64,000 nucleotides of DNA. It comes from Novosphingobium flavum (GTDB taxonomy: Bacteria; Pseudomonadota; Alphaproteobacteria; Sphingomonadales; Sphingomonadaceae). Positions within the stretch are counted from its first letter, which is position 1; every line of letters begins with the position of its first letter. Location: assembly GCF_014230315.1 (NCBI RefSeq), contig NZ_JACLAW010000007.1:1-64000 (forward strand). Reading direction: 5' to 3'. A program made the position numbers and the translations under genes. Shown here one piece after another: positions 27,046 through 35,261 of the stretch. The notes under the pieces are model-generated. The model was not told the DNA's origin, did not search any database, and was given only the letters and a program-made list of their open reading frames with translations.

Positions 27046-27090
27046 GGCGCGATGCGGAAGCGGCCTTCCGTATCGCGCCAAAATTATTTT
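27046..27090 (+). terminator. Rho-independent terminator after the LUD gene
   Basis: A 14-bp stem (27046-27059 with 27066-27079, one G-T pair, loop GCGGCC) is followed by AAAATTATTTT. Confidence 0.8.
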
Positions 27091-27153
27091 GCATTTTCAA
27101 TAACTACTAAATTTTCGCAGCCAGCTTGAATTGCCTGAAAAATTGGGCAACAT

Positions 27154-27165
27154 ATTGTTTACAAA
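27154..27165. promoter_or_regulatory. Operator-like dyad (ATTGTTTACAAA)
   Basis: It differs from the perfect palindrome at 17547 at two positions. It lies 66 bases upstream of the ATG of TonB receptor 3. Confidence 0.6.
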
Positions 27166-27231
27166 ATGAATGCGGCCGTGATGCCGCGATAAAAAACCGC
27201 CGAATAACGGCTAATCATGGGGGATATGGAG

Positions 27232-30129
27232 ATGCGAAAGGTAATCTTTTGCGCGTTGATGCTCGGCGCGAGCGCGCTGGCTTCGGTTCAGGCCCAGGCC
27301 CAGACGGCGCCGCAGGCAGCCGATGATGCCGCAGACAAGCCCGCGGTCACTTCGGAAGACATCGTCGTCACCGGTTCGCGCGTCATCACCAACGGCAACA
27401 ACAGCCCGACCCCGATGACGGTCGTCTCGACCGAGCAACTGCTCAAGGTCGCGCCCAGCACCGTTGTCGATGCGATCAACCTCGCCCCGGCGCTGCAGGG
27501 ATCGCAAACCACCGCCAGCAATCCCGGCGGCGGTCAGCGCAACGGCGCGGCGGCCTATCTCAACCTGCGCAACCTGGGCGACCTGCGCACGCTGGTCCTG
27601 TTCGACGGCCACCGCGTGGTTCCCACGATCAATGCCCAGAATGCCAACGTCGATTCCTGGGTCGTCCCGCAGCTGCTGATCAAGCGCGTCGACGTGGTGA
27701 CGGGCGGCGTGTCGGCGGTCTATGGTTCCGACGCCGTCTCGGGCGTGGTCAATTTCGTGACCGACACCCAGTTCACCGGGGTCAAGTTCCAGGCCTCGAG
27801 CGGCGTCTCGACCTATGGCGACGATCATATCGTCGATGTCGGCGCCGCTTTCGGCACGCGCTTTGGCAACGATCGCGGGCATTTCGAGGCCAGCCTCCAG
27901 TATCGGCAGGATCCGGGCCTCCTGACCCAGCTCGATCGCCCGTTCTTCGCCCAGTCGCTCGGCGGTGCCGGGGCGGGGACGGCCGCTTCGCCCTATTTCA
28001 ACGTGGCGAACCAGCGCTTCAGCAACTCCACCTTCGGCGGCCTGATCACCAACGGTTTGCTGGCCAATCTCCAGTTCGCGCAGGACGGCCAGTTGAGCGC
28101 GTTCAATTCCGGCACGGCCAGCGGCACGTCGAACGTCGCCTATGGCGGTGACGGTTCGTGGTATCGCCTCGCCTCGATCAAGTCTGCGCTCGAATTCATC
28201 CAGGCCTTCGGCCGGTTCGACTATGAGTTGACCGACAGCATTCACTTCTACGCGCAGGGCGCGGGCACCTGGAACAAGACCAAGAACTCGTTCCGCTCGC
28301 CGCTGGAAACGGTCAACATCGGCTGGAACAACCCCTATCTCGACAGCGTCCAGCAGCCCTATCAGGCCACGATCCAGGCCCAGCGCATCTCCAGCCCCAC
28401 GGGTTCCTTCCAGTTCCGCCGCCTGATCGACATTCCGGGCACTGCCGCCCAGAAGACCGACACGTGGATGGCCATGACCGGGCTCGACGGCGGCTTCGGC
28501 AAGGACTGGAAGTGGAACGTGCAGTTCTCGCAGTCCCGCTCGAAGCTGCGGGCGCAGAACCTTGCCAACGTCGACCAGGGCAAGTTCTTCGCCGCGGCCA
28601 ACGCCGTGCGCAATCCCAGCAACCCCAGCCAGATCGTCTGCAACGCCGCGCTCACCAACGCGAACTATGCGAACTGCGTCCCGGTCAACCTGTTCGGCCC
28701 GACTTCGATCACGCCGCAGGCGCTGGCCTATTTCATGACCACCACGACCAATATCAACACCACCGATCTGACCGAGATCGAAGGCAGCCTCACCGGTTCG
28801 CCGTTCGACACCTGGGCCGGTCCGGTGAAGGTCGCGCTGTCGGGTGAATACCGCCGGATCGGCTGGTCGGTCGCGGCCGATGCCGTGCCCTCCGACCGGG
28901 CGGACTGCAACGGCATCCAGTTCAACAACTGCACGGTCAACACGGTGAAGTGGCTGCAGACCACGACCCCGTCGCTGGCCGGGGTTTCGCAGAAGGTGAC
29001 CGAGGGCGCGCTCGAAGTCGACGTGCCGCTGGCCAAGGACATGGCCTTTGCGAAAGAGCTGAACGTTAACGGCGCGATCCGCCAGACCCACTATTCGACC
29101 ACGGGCGACGTCACGACCTGGAAGGTGGGGGCGACCTGGCGTCCGGTGGCGGACCTGCTGCTGCGCGGCACGCACAGCCGCGACATCCGCGCGCCCAACG
29201 TGTTCGAACTCTATTCGCCGACCAGCGTCGCGCCGTCGAACTTCACCGATGGCCTGACCGGCGCCTCGCTGCAGAACTTCGGCGTGGGCACGGTGTCCAA
29301 CCCGAACCTCACGCCCGAGCGCAGCAACAGCTGGACGGCGGGGATCGTCTATACCCCGTCCTATGTTCCGGGCCTGAGCGTTTCGGTCGACTTCTATTCG
29401 ATCAAGATCAGCAACGCGATCGTGCTGATCCAGGGCAATACGGCCGCGATCCAGACCGCCTGCGCCGCGAGCCTCGGCGCGGGGGCCTGCCAGGACGTGA
29501 TCGTGCGTCCGAACGCCTGGACCGACAAGACCACCGCCAACAATCCGACGGCGGTCTACCAGAAGTTCCTCAACATCGCCTCTTTCAGCACGCGCGGCGT
29601 CGACGTGGAGGCCAATTACAAGACCGAGATCGCGGATCATGGGCTGAACCTGCGGGCGCTGCTGTCGTGGCAACCGAAGCTGACCTACGATCAGGGCCAG
29701 TTCGGGGTGGTCGATTTCGGCAATGTTGCGACCGCCGGCACGCTGACCCCGGCTTCGCCCGGCTTCAAGTACACCGCGATCGCGAGCTTCGACATCACGG
29801 ACCAGATCAACCTGACCTGGATGCAGCGCGGCCGCGGGGCGATGAAGGCTTTCGCGGTGCCGGCCGGGACGACCGAGAAGGAGTTCGTCGGCGGCAACCG
29901 CGTGGCGCCGGTGACTTACAGCAACGTCACGTTGACCTTCGACGTCAAGCACGGCGGCGGTGATTTCCAGTTCTACGCCAACGTCCAGAACCTGTTCAAC
30001 CAGCAGCCCAAGGTGACTTACGCCGGCGGCAACGCCAACCCGGGGCTTGGCCTGTTCGGCTTTTTCCCGGCGAACGGCGACGACGTGGTCGGCCGCTACT
30101 TCACCGCGGGTGTGCGCGCGAAGTTCTGA
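27232..30129 (+). CDS. TonB-dependent receptor 3
   Basis: A 965-residue outer-membrane receptor. Three in-frame ATGs occur at 27217, 27226 and 27232; I favour 27232 because GGGGGA is then correctly spaced and the signal peptide (MRKVIFCALMLGAS to about VQAQAQ) is cleanest. The plug has EDIVVTGSRVI, SPTPMTVVSTEQL, NLRNLGDLRTLVLFDGHR and DVVTGGVSAVYGSDAVSGVVN; the barrel ends in GRYFTAGVRAKF. It is closest by eye to receptor 4. It is followed after a terminator-like hairpin by a secreted CocE-type hydrolase, so the two may handle the same ligand. Confidence 0.93.
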   Translation: MRKVIFCALMLGASALASVQAQAQTAPQAADDAADKPAVTSEDIVVTGSRVITNGNNSPTPMTVVSTEQLLKVAPSTVVDAINLAPALQGSQTTASNPGGGQRNGAAAYLNLRNLGDLRTLVLFDGHRVVPTINAQNANVDSWVVPQLLIKRVDVVTGGVSAVYGSDAVSGVVNFVTDTQFTGVKFQASSGVSTYGDDHIVDVGAAFGTRFGNDRGHFEASLQYRQDPGLLTQLDRPFFAQSLGGAGAGTAASPYFNVANQRFSNSTFGGLITNGLLANLQFAQDGQLSAFNSGTASGTSNVAYGGDGSWYRLASIKSALEFIQAFGRFDYELTDSIHFYAQGAGTWNKTKNSFRSPLETVNIGWNNPYLDSVQQPYQATIQAQRISSPTGSFQFRRLIDIPGTAAQKTDTWMAMTGLDGGFGKDWKWNVQFSQSRSKLRAQNLANVDQGKFFAAANAVRNPSNPSQIVCNAALTNANYANCVPVNLFGPTSITPQALAYFMTTTTNINTTDLTEIEGSLTGSPFDTWAGPVKVALSGEYRRIGWSVAADAVPSDRADCNGIQFNNCTVNTVKWLQTTTPSLAGVSQKVTEGALEVDVPLAKDMAFAKELNVNGAIRQTHYSTTGDVTTWKVGATWRPVADLLLRGTHSRDIRAPNVFELYSPTSVAPSNFTDGLTGASLQNFGVGTVSNPNLTPERSNSWTAGIVYTPSYVPGLSVSVDFYSIKISNAIVLIQGNTAAIQTACAASLGAGACQDVIVRPNAWTDKTTANNPTAVYQKFLNIASFSTRGVDVEANYKTEIADHGLNLRALLSWQPKLTYDQGQFGVVDFGNVATAGTLTPASPGFKYTAIASFDITDQINLTWMQRGRGAMKAFAVPAGTTEKEFVGGNRVAPVTYSNVTLTFDVKHGGGDFQFYANVQNLFNQQPKVTYAGGNANPGLGLFGFFPANGDDVVGRYFTAGVRAKF

Positions 30130-30147
30130 CCGGGTCTGATCGAGAGG

Positions 30148-30183
30148 GCGGGCGGCGGCTGTAGTGAGCCGCCGCCCGCTTTC
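30148..30183 (+). terminator. Hairpin with short T run after TonB receptor 3
   Basis: A 13-bp stem (30148-30160 with 30167-30179, loop GTAGTG) is followed by TTTT. It may attenuate transcription into the CocE-type hydrolase gene. Confidence 0.7.
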
Positions 30184-30245
30184 ATTCCGGAATTCTGTTC
30201 GGGGCTGCAATCCGGGCGACGAGCCCAAACCAAGGAGTAAGGCGA

Positions 30246-32378
30246 ATGCGGATCGGTCGGGCGCTGGCACTGTTCGGAAGCGTGGCGGCGGTGGCGGGGC
30301 CCGCGGCCCTGGCGCAGGAGCAGGGCCGCGGCAGTGATCCGGCCGCCGCCCCGGCTGCCGCCAAGGCCGGCGTGCGCGTTTCCCGGCCCGGCCGCTACGA
30401 AGGCTATTCCCCGGTCCTGTACGACGGCTATGCGCTGACCTCGGAATATGTCGCCGTCCGCGACGGCACGAAGCTCGCGATCGACGTCATCCGCCCGATG
30501 AACCAGGGCAGGGTGGTCGACACGAAGCTCCCCGTGGTCTGGATGAACACGCCTTACGACCGGCGCGGGTTCGAAGGCCGCTTCACCCCGCGCGACTATC
30601 CGGGCGCGGCGCTCGGCCTCGTCAAATACGGCTATGTCGTGGCCATTGCCGACATGCGCGGCAACTATGCCTCGTTCGGCACGGCGGTCCATCACAACCG
30701 CACCGAATGGACCAAGGACGCTTTCTGGGACGCTTACGACCTGACCGAGTGGCTCGCCGCGCAGCCCTGGTCGGACGGCAAGATCGGGATGTGGGGCTGC
30801 TCGGCCACCGGCCACTCGCAGTGGCAGGCGGCCGCGACCAATCCGCCGCACCTCAAGGCGATCTTCCCGATGAGCGCGCCGAGCGAATATTATGACTGGG
30901 GCGGCATCACCGCGATCAAGTCCCCGCCGCCGGCGCTTGCCGCATGGCCGGGCGAGATCCCGGCGAATGACGCGACGGCCAGCCCGGTGGACGACGATCC
31001 CGGCGGCAAGCTCCTCGCCGCCGCCAAGGAAGGCCACCGCCGCAACATCGACTACGGCTACATTCCGTTCCGCGACAGCGCCTCGCCGGAACTTGCTGCC
31101 CGCTATGGCTGGAAGGACTACAAGGTCCACGAGGAAGTCAGCACCTTCCACCACTTCGCCCAGATCAACGCGGCCGCGATCCCGGCCTATCAGGCCGGCA
31201 ACTACGGTGAGGACCTGCGGGTCAAGCAGGGCATCGCGGTAAAGATGCGCAACGTCACCGCGCCGCTCAAGTCGATCTACGGGCCGGCCAGCCATTGCCA
31301 GTGGACCAGCGAATACCGCCCGGTTCCGGGCAATGCCATGAACATCACGGTGGAGGAACTGCGCTGGTTCGATCACTGGCTCAAGGGCGTCGACAACGGC
31401 GTGACGACCGAGCCGCCGGTCTATTACTACACCTACAACACCGATCCGAAGCGCGCATGGGCCTTCGCGTGGCAGTGGCCGGTGCCGGGCGCGAGGCCGA
31501 CCCCGTTCTACTTCGGCGCGCCGGGCGAAACCGGCGCCGGGGTCAACAAGGGTTCGCTGGCCGGGACCCCCGGTGAGCGCGGGGCACTGGACCGCTACAC
31601 CGTGGACTACGGCGTGACCGAGCAGACCCGCGACCAGCGCGGCCTGACCTATACCTCGGCGCCGATGACGGCCGACACCACGCTCACCGGCCACCCGCTC
31701 ATCAACCTGTGGGTCCGCACCGCGGCGCCCGATCTCGACGTGCTCGCCTGGCTGGAAGACGTCGCGCCCGATGGCAAGGTTACCCGCTTCCCCGGAACCG
31801 ACGATGGCCGTTTGCGGGCTTCGCACCGCGCACTGAACAAGGCGCCGTGGGACATGGGCGGCCTGCCGTGGCACCGCAGCAATGCCGCCGACGTCAAGCC
31901 GCTGGTCAAGGGGCAGCCGGCCGAGCTGATCTTCGATCTCGCGCCGATCTCGTGGGTGTTCAAGGCCGGGCACCGCGTGCGCGTGGTCTTCGCCAACGTC
32001 GCCCCGGCGCGGCGCGGCGAAACCCCGCCGACCCCGGTGCTCGATCCGGCGCCGGTGGTCGAGGTGCTGCGCGATGCGGCCCATCCTTCGCGCATCACCC
32101 TGCCGCTGGTCGGCGCGGTCCAGGCCAGCGTCAAGCGCGGCCCGGGCGGCACCCTCGCGCTCATTTTCCCGGCCGGGTTCGACGCGCGCTACCTGGCCGA
32201 CGTCAAGCCGGGCTCGGTCATGGTGAACGGCCAGCCCGCCGCCAGCGTCACCCCGGCCGCGAAGGGTCTCACCGTGGTCCCCGCCGCGCCGGTCACCGGC
32301 CCGGTCAAGGTCGCGGGCAGCTTCGGCGAGCGCTATGACTACGGGGCGCTGATGACCTTCGCCGCCGAAGGACGCTGA
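30246..32378 (+). CDS. Secreted CocE/NonD-type hydrolase (S15 family)
   Basis: A 710-residue alpha/beta hydrolase of the CocE/X-Pro-dipeptidyl-peptidase type. AAGGAG precedes the ATG and a signal peptide ends near AALAQE. The N-terminal catalytic part has VWMNTPYDRRGFEGRF, the nucleophile in GMWGCSATGHSQW, and the C-terminal jelly-roll domain contains GHPLINLWVRTAAPDLDVLAWLEDV and KAGHRVRVVFANVAPARRG. Members hydrolyse esters such as cocaine, acyl amides or glutaryl-cephalosporins. Here an aryl ester taken up by TonB receptor 3 is plausible but unproven. Confidence 0.9.
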   Translation: MRIGRALALFGSVAAVAGPAALAQEQGRGSDPAAAPAAAKAGVRVSRPGRYEGYSPVLYDGYALTSEYVAVRDGTKLAIDVIRPMNQGRVVDTKLPVVWMNTPYDRRGFEGRFTPRDYPGAALGLVKYGYVVAIADMRGNYASFGTAVHHNRTEWTKDAFWDAYDLTEWLAAQPWSDGKIGMWGCSATGHSQWQAAATNPPHLKAIFPMSAPSEYYDWGGITAIKSPPPALAAWPGEIPANDATASPVDDDPGGKLLAAAKEGHRRNIDYGYIPFRDSASPELAARYGWKDYKVHEEVSTFHHFAQINAAAIPAYQAGNYGEDLRVKQGIAVKMRNVTAPLKSIYGPASHCQWTSEYRPVPGNAMNITVEELRWFDHWLKGVDNGVTTEPPVYYYTYNTDPKRAWAFAWQWPVPGARPTPFYFGAPGETGAGVNKGSLAGTPGERGALDRYTVDYGVTEQTRDQRGLTYTSAPMTADTTLTGHPLINLWVRTAAPDLDVLAWLEDVAPDGKVTRFPGTDDGRLRASHRALNKAPWDMGGLPWHRSNAADVKPLVKGQPAELIFDLAPISWVFKAGHRVRVVFANVAPARRGETPPTPVLDPAPVVEVLRDAAHPSRITLPLVGAVQASVKRGPGGTLALIFPAGFDARYLADVKPGSVMVNGQPAASVTPAAKGLTVVPAAPVTGPVKVAGSFGERYDYGALMTFAAEGR

Positions 32379-32385
32379 GATGGGG

Positions 32386-32404
32386 CCGGGGCTCCTCGCC
32401 CCGG
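32386..32404. terminator. Small hairpin between convergent genes
   Basis: CCGGGGC (32386-32392) pairs with GCCCCGG (32398-32404), loop TCCTC. It separates the hydrolase stop from the end of the glutaredoxin-like gene. Confidence 0.45.
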
Positions 32405-32422
32405 ATCACCCGTTCTTGCCGT

Positions 32423-32824
32423 TCAGGCGTCGACGCCTTCGGGAAGGTTCGCCCCGGCCTTGTCCAGCGCGGCGCGCAGCAGCTTGTTCTCGGAGCGGGC
32501 CTTGGCCAGCTTGGGCTGGATGCCGTCCAGCCAGGCCCGGAACACCGGGAGCGGGCGGTCGGGATCGAGCCCTTCCGAATAACGGGCGATGATGTCGGCC
32601 GATTCGTTCTGGAACTGGCCCGGGGCATATTGCACCGTGGGATAGGTCGGCTTGGCGAAGTGCGGCGCCAGTTCCGCGCGGACCGCCGCTTCCGAAGCCT
32701 CGCCCGGCACGAACTCGCGGGTCTCGAAGCGGTCGAGCTGCCCGCTGTCGAGCAGGAACAGGCGGGTGCGGAAGCAGTGCGGGCAGGCGGCCTTGAGATA
32801 GAGCACGGGCTTGAAGTCGGTCAT
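32423..32824 (-). CDS. Glutaredoxin/GST N-terminal-like protein
   Basis: A 133-residue cytoplasmic protein with an N-terminal thioredoxin-like region: VLYLKAACPHCFRTRLFLLDSGQ contains a CPHC redox pair, followed by PTYPTVQYAPGQFQNESADIIARY, a pattern of glutaredoxin and glutathione S-transferase N-terminal domains. The C-terminal part is short and helical, so it is not a full GST. Starts at 32824 and 32833 are both possible; neither has a strong ribosome site. It is divergent from an MFS exporter. A thiol-disulfide role is likely; the partner is unknown. Confidence 0.7.
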   Translation of the reverse strand: MTDFKPVLYLKAACPHCFRTRLFLLDSGQLDRFETREFVPGEASEAAVRAELAPHFAKPTYPTVQYAPGQFQNESADIIARYSEGLDPDRPLPVFRAWLDGIQPKLAKARSENKLLRAALDKAGANLPEGVDA

Positions 32825-32920
32825 CGCGAACATCCGGTTATGACTGGTCTGGCCCCGCGATAGCGGAGGGCGCGGGGCGAGCGCTATCCACTTTTCTTGC
32901 TTGACGTTTTTCCGGTGCAA

Positions 32921-32932
32921 ACTGTTCACAAT
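32921..32932. promoter_or_regulatory. Operator-like dyad (ACTGTTCACAAT)
   Basis: It differs from ATTGTTAACAAT at two positions. It lies upstream of the MFS gene (start 32974) and 97 bases from the glutaredoxin-like start. A TTGACG at 32901-32906 could be a -35 element, so the site may overlap the promoter. Confidence 0.5.
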
Positions 32933-32973
32933 TTTGTATGGCGACCAGCGAATCGCCGGGGAGAGCGCGCGAG

Positions 32974-34413
32974 ATGGAAGAGGGCGTGAACGCCGCGCGT
33001 CGGATGACCTTGCGGGACAGGCTGGTCCCGCTGATCGTCGCCTGCCCCCTGTTCCTCCAGAACATCGATCTCTCCGCGCTCAACGTGGCCCTGCCGGGCA
33101 TCGCCGCCTCGCTCAAGGTTCCGCCGCTGCAGCTCAACGCGGTGATCGCGGCCTATGCCATTGCGCTCGCCGCCTTCCTCCCGCTCAGCGCCTGGCTGGC
33201 CGACCGGTTCGGTCCGCGCCGGGTGTTCTGCATGGCGATCGCGGTGTTCTCGCTCGCCTCGATCCTGTGCGGCCTCGCCCAGTCGGCAGGTTTCCTCGTG
33301 CTGTGCCGGGTGTTGCAGGGTTTCGGCGCGGCGATGATGGTCCCGGTCGGGCGGATCATCCTGCTGCGCTCGGTCCCGCCGTCCGAATTCGTCGCGGCCA
33401 TGGCCTGGTTCACCATTCCGCCCACGCTGGGGCGGGTGCTGGGGCCGATGGTCGGCGGCTCGATCGTCACGGTCGCCTCGTGGCGGTGGATCTTCCTCGT
33501 CAACATCCCGCTCGGCGCGCTGATCCTGGCCCTGGCCCTCATCTACGTGCCCAAGGTCCCGCGCGAGGACAAGGTTCCGCCGTTCGACCTTGCCGGGCTG
33601 CTCATGCTCGCGCTCGGCCTCGGCGCGATGCTTGGCGGGCTGGAGACCATGGGCAAGGGCATGGCGAGCCTCGCCACCTCGTTGGCGCTCACCCTCGGCG
33701 GCACGGCGGTGCTGGTCGCCTACGCGTTCTACAGCCTGCGCCAGGAACACCCGGCGATCGACCTTCGCATCCTGCGCTACCGTACCTTCCGCGCCAACGT
33801 GGTCGGCGCCCTGCCGATGCGCTGCTCGGCCTCGGGCGTGCCGTTCCTGTTGCCGCTGCTGTTCCAGATCGGCTTCGGCCTCTCGGCCGTGCTCTCCGGT
33901 TTCATCGCCACCGGCCAGGCGGTCGGCTCGCTGGTCACCCGCCCGTTCATGCGTCAGGCTCTCAAGGCGATGCGCTTCCGCACCCTGCTGGTGGGATCGG
34001 GCACCGCCGCGGCAATCTTCTTCGCCAGCTTCGGCCTGATGTCAGCCTCGATGAGCCTGTGGGCGATCTATGCCTTGGTCGTGGCCGCGGGGCTGGTCAG
34101 CTCGATCTGCATGGTCTCGCTCAACGCGGTCGGCTTTGTCGGCATCCCGCGCGAACGCTCAAGCCACGCCGCGGCCATGCTGGTCATGGTCCAGCAGCTC
34201 TCCGCCGCGCTCGGCGTGGTCCTGAGTGCGGCCATGCTCACTTTCGTCGACCATTGGCGCGGCGGAGATGGAACCGGGTTCGAGGCCGGCGATTTCGGCC
34301 TGACTTTTCTCGCGGTCGGGCTCTTCGCGGCGCTCTCGCTCTGGCCCTTTGCGCAACTTGACGATACGACCGAAATTACCCGCTCCCGCCGCCCGGCGGG
34401 CGAGGAGGATTGA
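32974..34413 (+). CDS. MFS transporter, DHA2-like (14-helix) type
   Basis: A 479-residue inner-membrane transporter of the drug:proton antiporter-2 kind. It begins with LFLQNIDLSALNVALPGIAASLKVPPLQLN and WLADRFGPRRVF, the usual EmrB/QacA-like start, and has about 14 hydrophobic segments including VGRIILLRSVP and VLGPMVGGSIV. I favour the ATG at 32974, with GGGGAG about 10 bases upstream, over the ATG at 32938 which follows the operator-like site without a ribosome site. It may export a toxic intermediate or carry a substrate. It is 49 bases upstream of the siderophore-interacting-like gene. Confidence 0.88.
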   Translation: MEEGVNAARRMTLRDRLVPLIVACPLFLQNIDLSALNVALPGIAASLKVPPLQLNAVIAAYAIALAAFLPLSAWLADRFGPRRVFCMAIAVFSLASILCGLAQSAGFLVLCRVLQGFGAAMMVPVGRIILLRSVPPSEFVAAMAWFTIPPTLGRVLGPMVGGSIVTVASWRWIFLVNIPLGALILALALIYVPKVPREDKVPPFDLAGLLMLALGLGAMLGGLETMGKGMASLATSLALTLGGTAVLVAYAFYSLRQEHPAIDLRILRYRTFRANVVGALPMRCSASGVPFLLPLLFQIGFGLSAVLSGFIATGQAVGSLVTRPFMRQALKAMRFRTLLVGSGTAAAIFFASFGLMSASMSLWAIYALVVAAGLVSSICMVSLNAVGFVGIPRERSSHAAAMLVMVQQLSAALGVVLSAAMLTFVDHWRGGDGTGFEAGDFGLTFLAVGLFAALSLWPFAQLDDTTEITRSRRPAGEED

Positions 34414-34462
34414 TGCTGGCGCCGTCGGCGCCGAGGACAACTGGCTGCAAGGACGACTGCTT

Positions 34463-35212
34463 ATGACCGATTCCCCCAAGCGCCGCGCCGAACGGGTGCG
34501 CCACGAAGTGAAGCGCCGTGAGGTTCACGTGGTCGGCGTCGAACCGGTCGGTGCCTCGCTGCTCAGCATTACCCTCGGCGGTGAGGATCTTGCCGGCTTC
34601 ACCTCGCTCGGTTTCGACGACCACGTGAAGTTCATCTTCGACAATGGCGGCGAGGAACCGGAAAAGCGCGATCTCACCCCGCGCCGCTGGAACCCGGAGC
34701 TTAACCAGCTCACCCTCGAACTGGCCTTCCATGAAGGCGGCGCGGCCTGCGAATGGGTCAAGACCGCGGAGCCCGGCGCAAAGTGCGTGGTCGGCGGACC
34801 GAAAAGCTCGATCGTCATCCCGGTGGACTATGACTGGCACGTCCTCGTCGGCGATCTCACCGCCGTCCCGGCGATCGCCCGCCGCCTCGAGCAACTCCCG
34901 GCGGGCTGCCGGGCCTATGTCTTCGTCCTTGCCCCGCTGGAGGAAGATCGCCGCGAACTGACCTCTGATGCCAAGGTCGAGCAGCACTGGGCCGCGAGCG
35001 AGGACGAACTGATCGCCGACCTGCGCGCCCTGCCTTTCCCCGCCGGCGAAGGCTTCGTCTGGTGTGCGGGCGAATCCCACCTGATGGCGCAGCTGCGCGA
35101 AGTCGTGCTGCGCGAGAAGGAGCACCCGCTCCAGTCCACCCGCATCGCCGGCTACTGGATGCGCGGCGCCAAGGGCGAGCACTCGACCCTGGTCAGCGGC
35201 CTCGACGCCTGA
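34463..35212 (+). CDS. Siderophore-interacting flavoprotein (SIP family)
   Basis: A 249-residue cytoplasmic flavoprotein of the ViuB/YqjH siderophore-interacting type. The N-terminal FAD domain has LSITLGGEDLAGF, DDHVKFIF and LTPRRWNPELNQLTLELAFHEGGAACEWVKTAEPGA, where the RxW motif contacts flavin; the C-terminal NAD(P) domain has VLVGDLTAVPAIARRLEQLP and FVWCAGESHLM, then IAGYWMRG. Members reduce ferric siderophores to release iron. Here, next to TonB receptors and an iron-dependent dioxygenase, it may serve iron supply. AAGGA precedes the ATG. Confidence 0.9.
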   Translation: MTDSPKRRAERVRHEVKRREVHVVGVEPVGASLLSITLGGEDLAGFTSLGFDDHVKFIFDNGGEEPEKRDLTPRRWNPELNQLTLELAFHEGGAACEWVKTAEPGAKCVVGGPKSSIVIPVDYDWHVLVGDLTAVPAIARRLEQLPAGCRAYVFVLAPLEEDRRELTSDAKVEQHWAASEDELIADLRALPFPAGEGFVWCAGESHLMAQLREVVLREKEHPLQSTRIAGYWMRGAKGEHSTLVSGLDA

Positions 35213-35223
35213 TCCGAAAAGCG

Positions 35224-35255
35224 GCGGGGGTCCGGCCTTCGGGCCGGACCCCCGC
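35224..35255. terminator. Hairpin between SIP gene and selB
   Basis: A perfect 14-bp stem (35224-35237 with 35242-35255, loop TTCG) lies between the convergent SIP and selB stops. It has no T run but is very stable. Confidence 0.7.
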
Positions 35256-35261
35256 AGGCTG

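Noticed and set aside
32938..32973. ATG at 32938 as the start of the DHA2-like MFS gene
   Set aside because: It directly follows the operator-like site with no ribosome site, while the ATG at 32974 has GGGGAG at good spacing and removes a non-family N-terminal extension.
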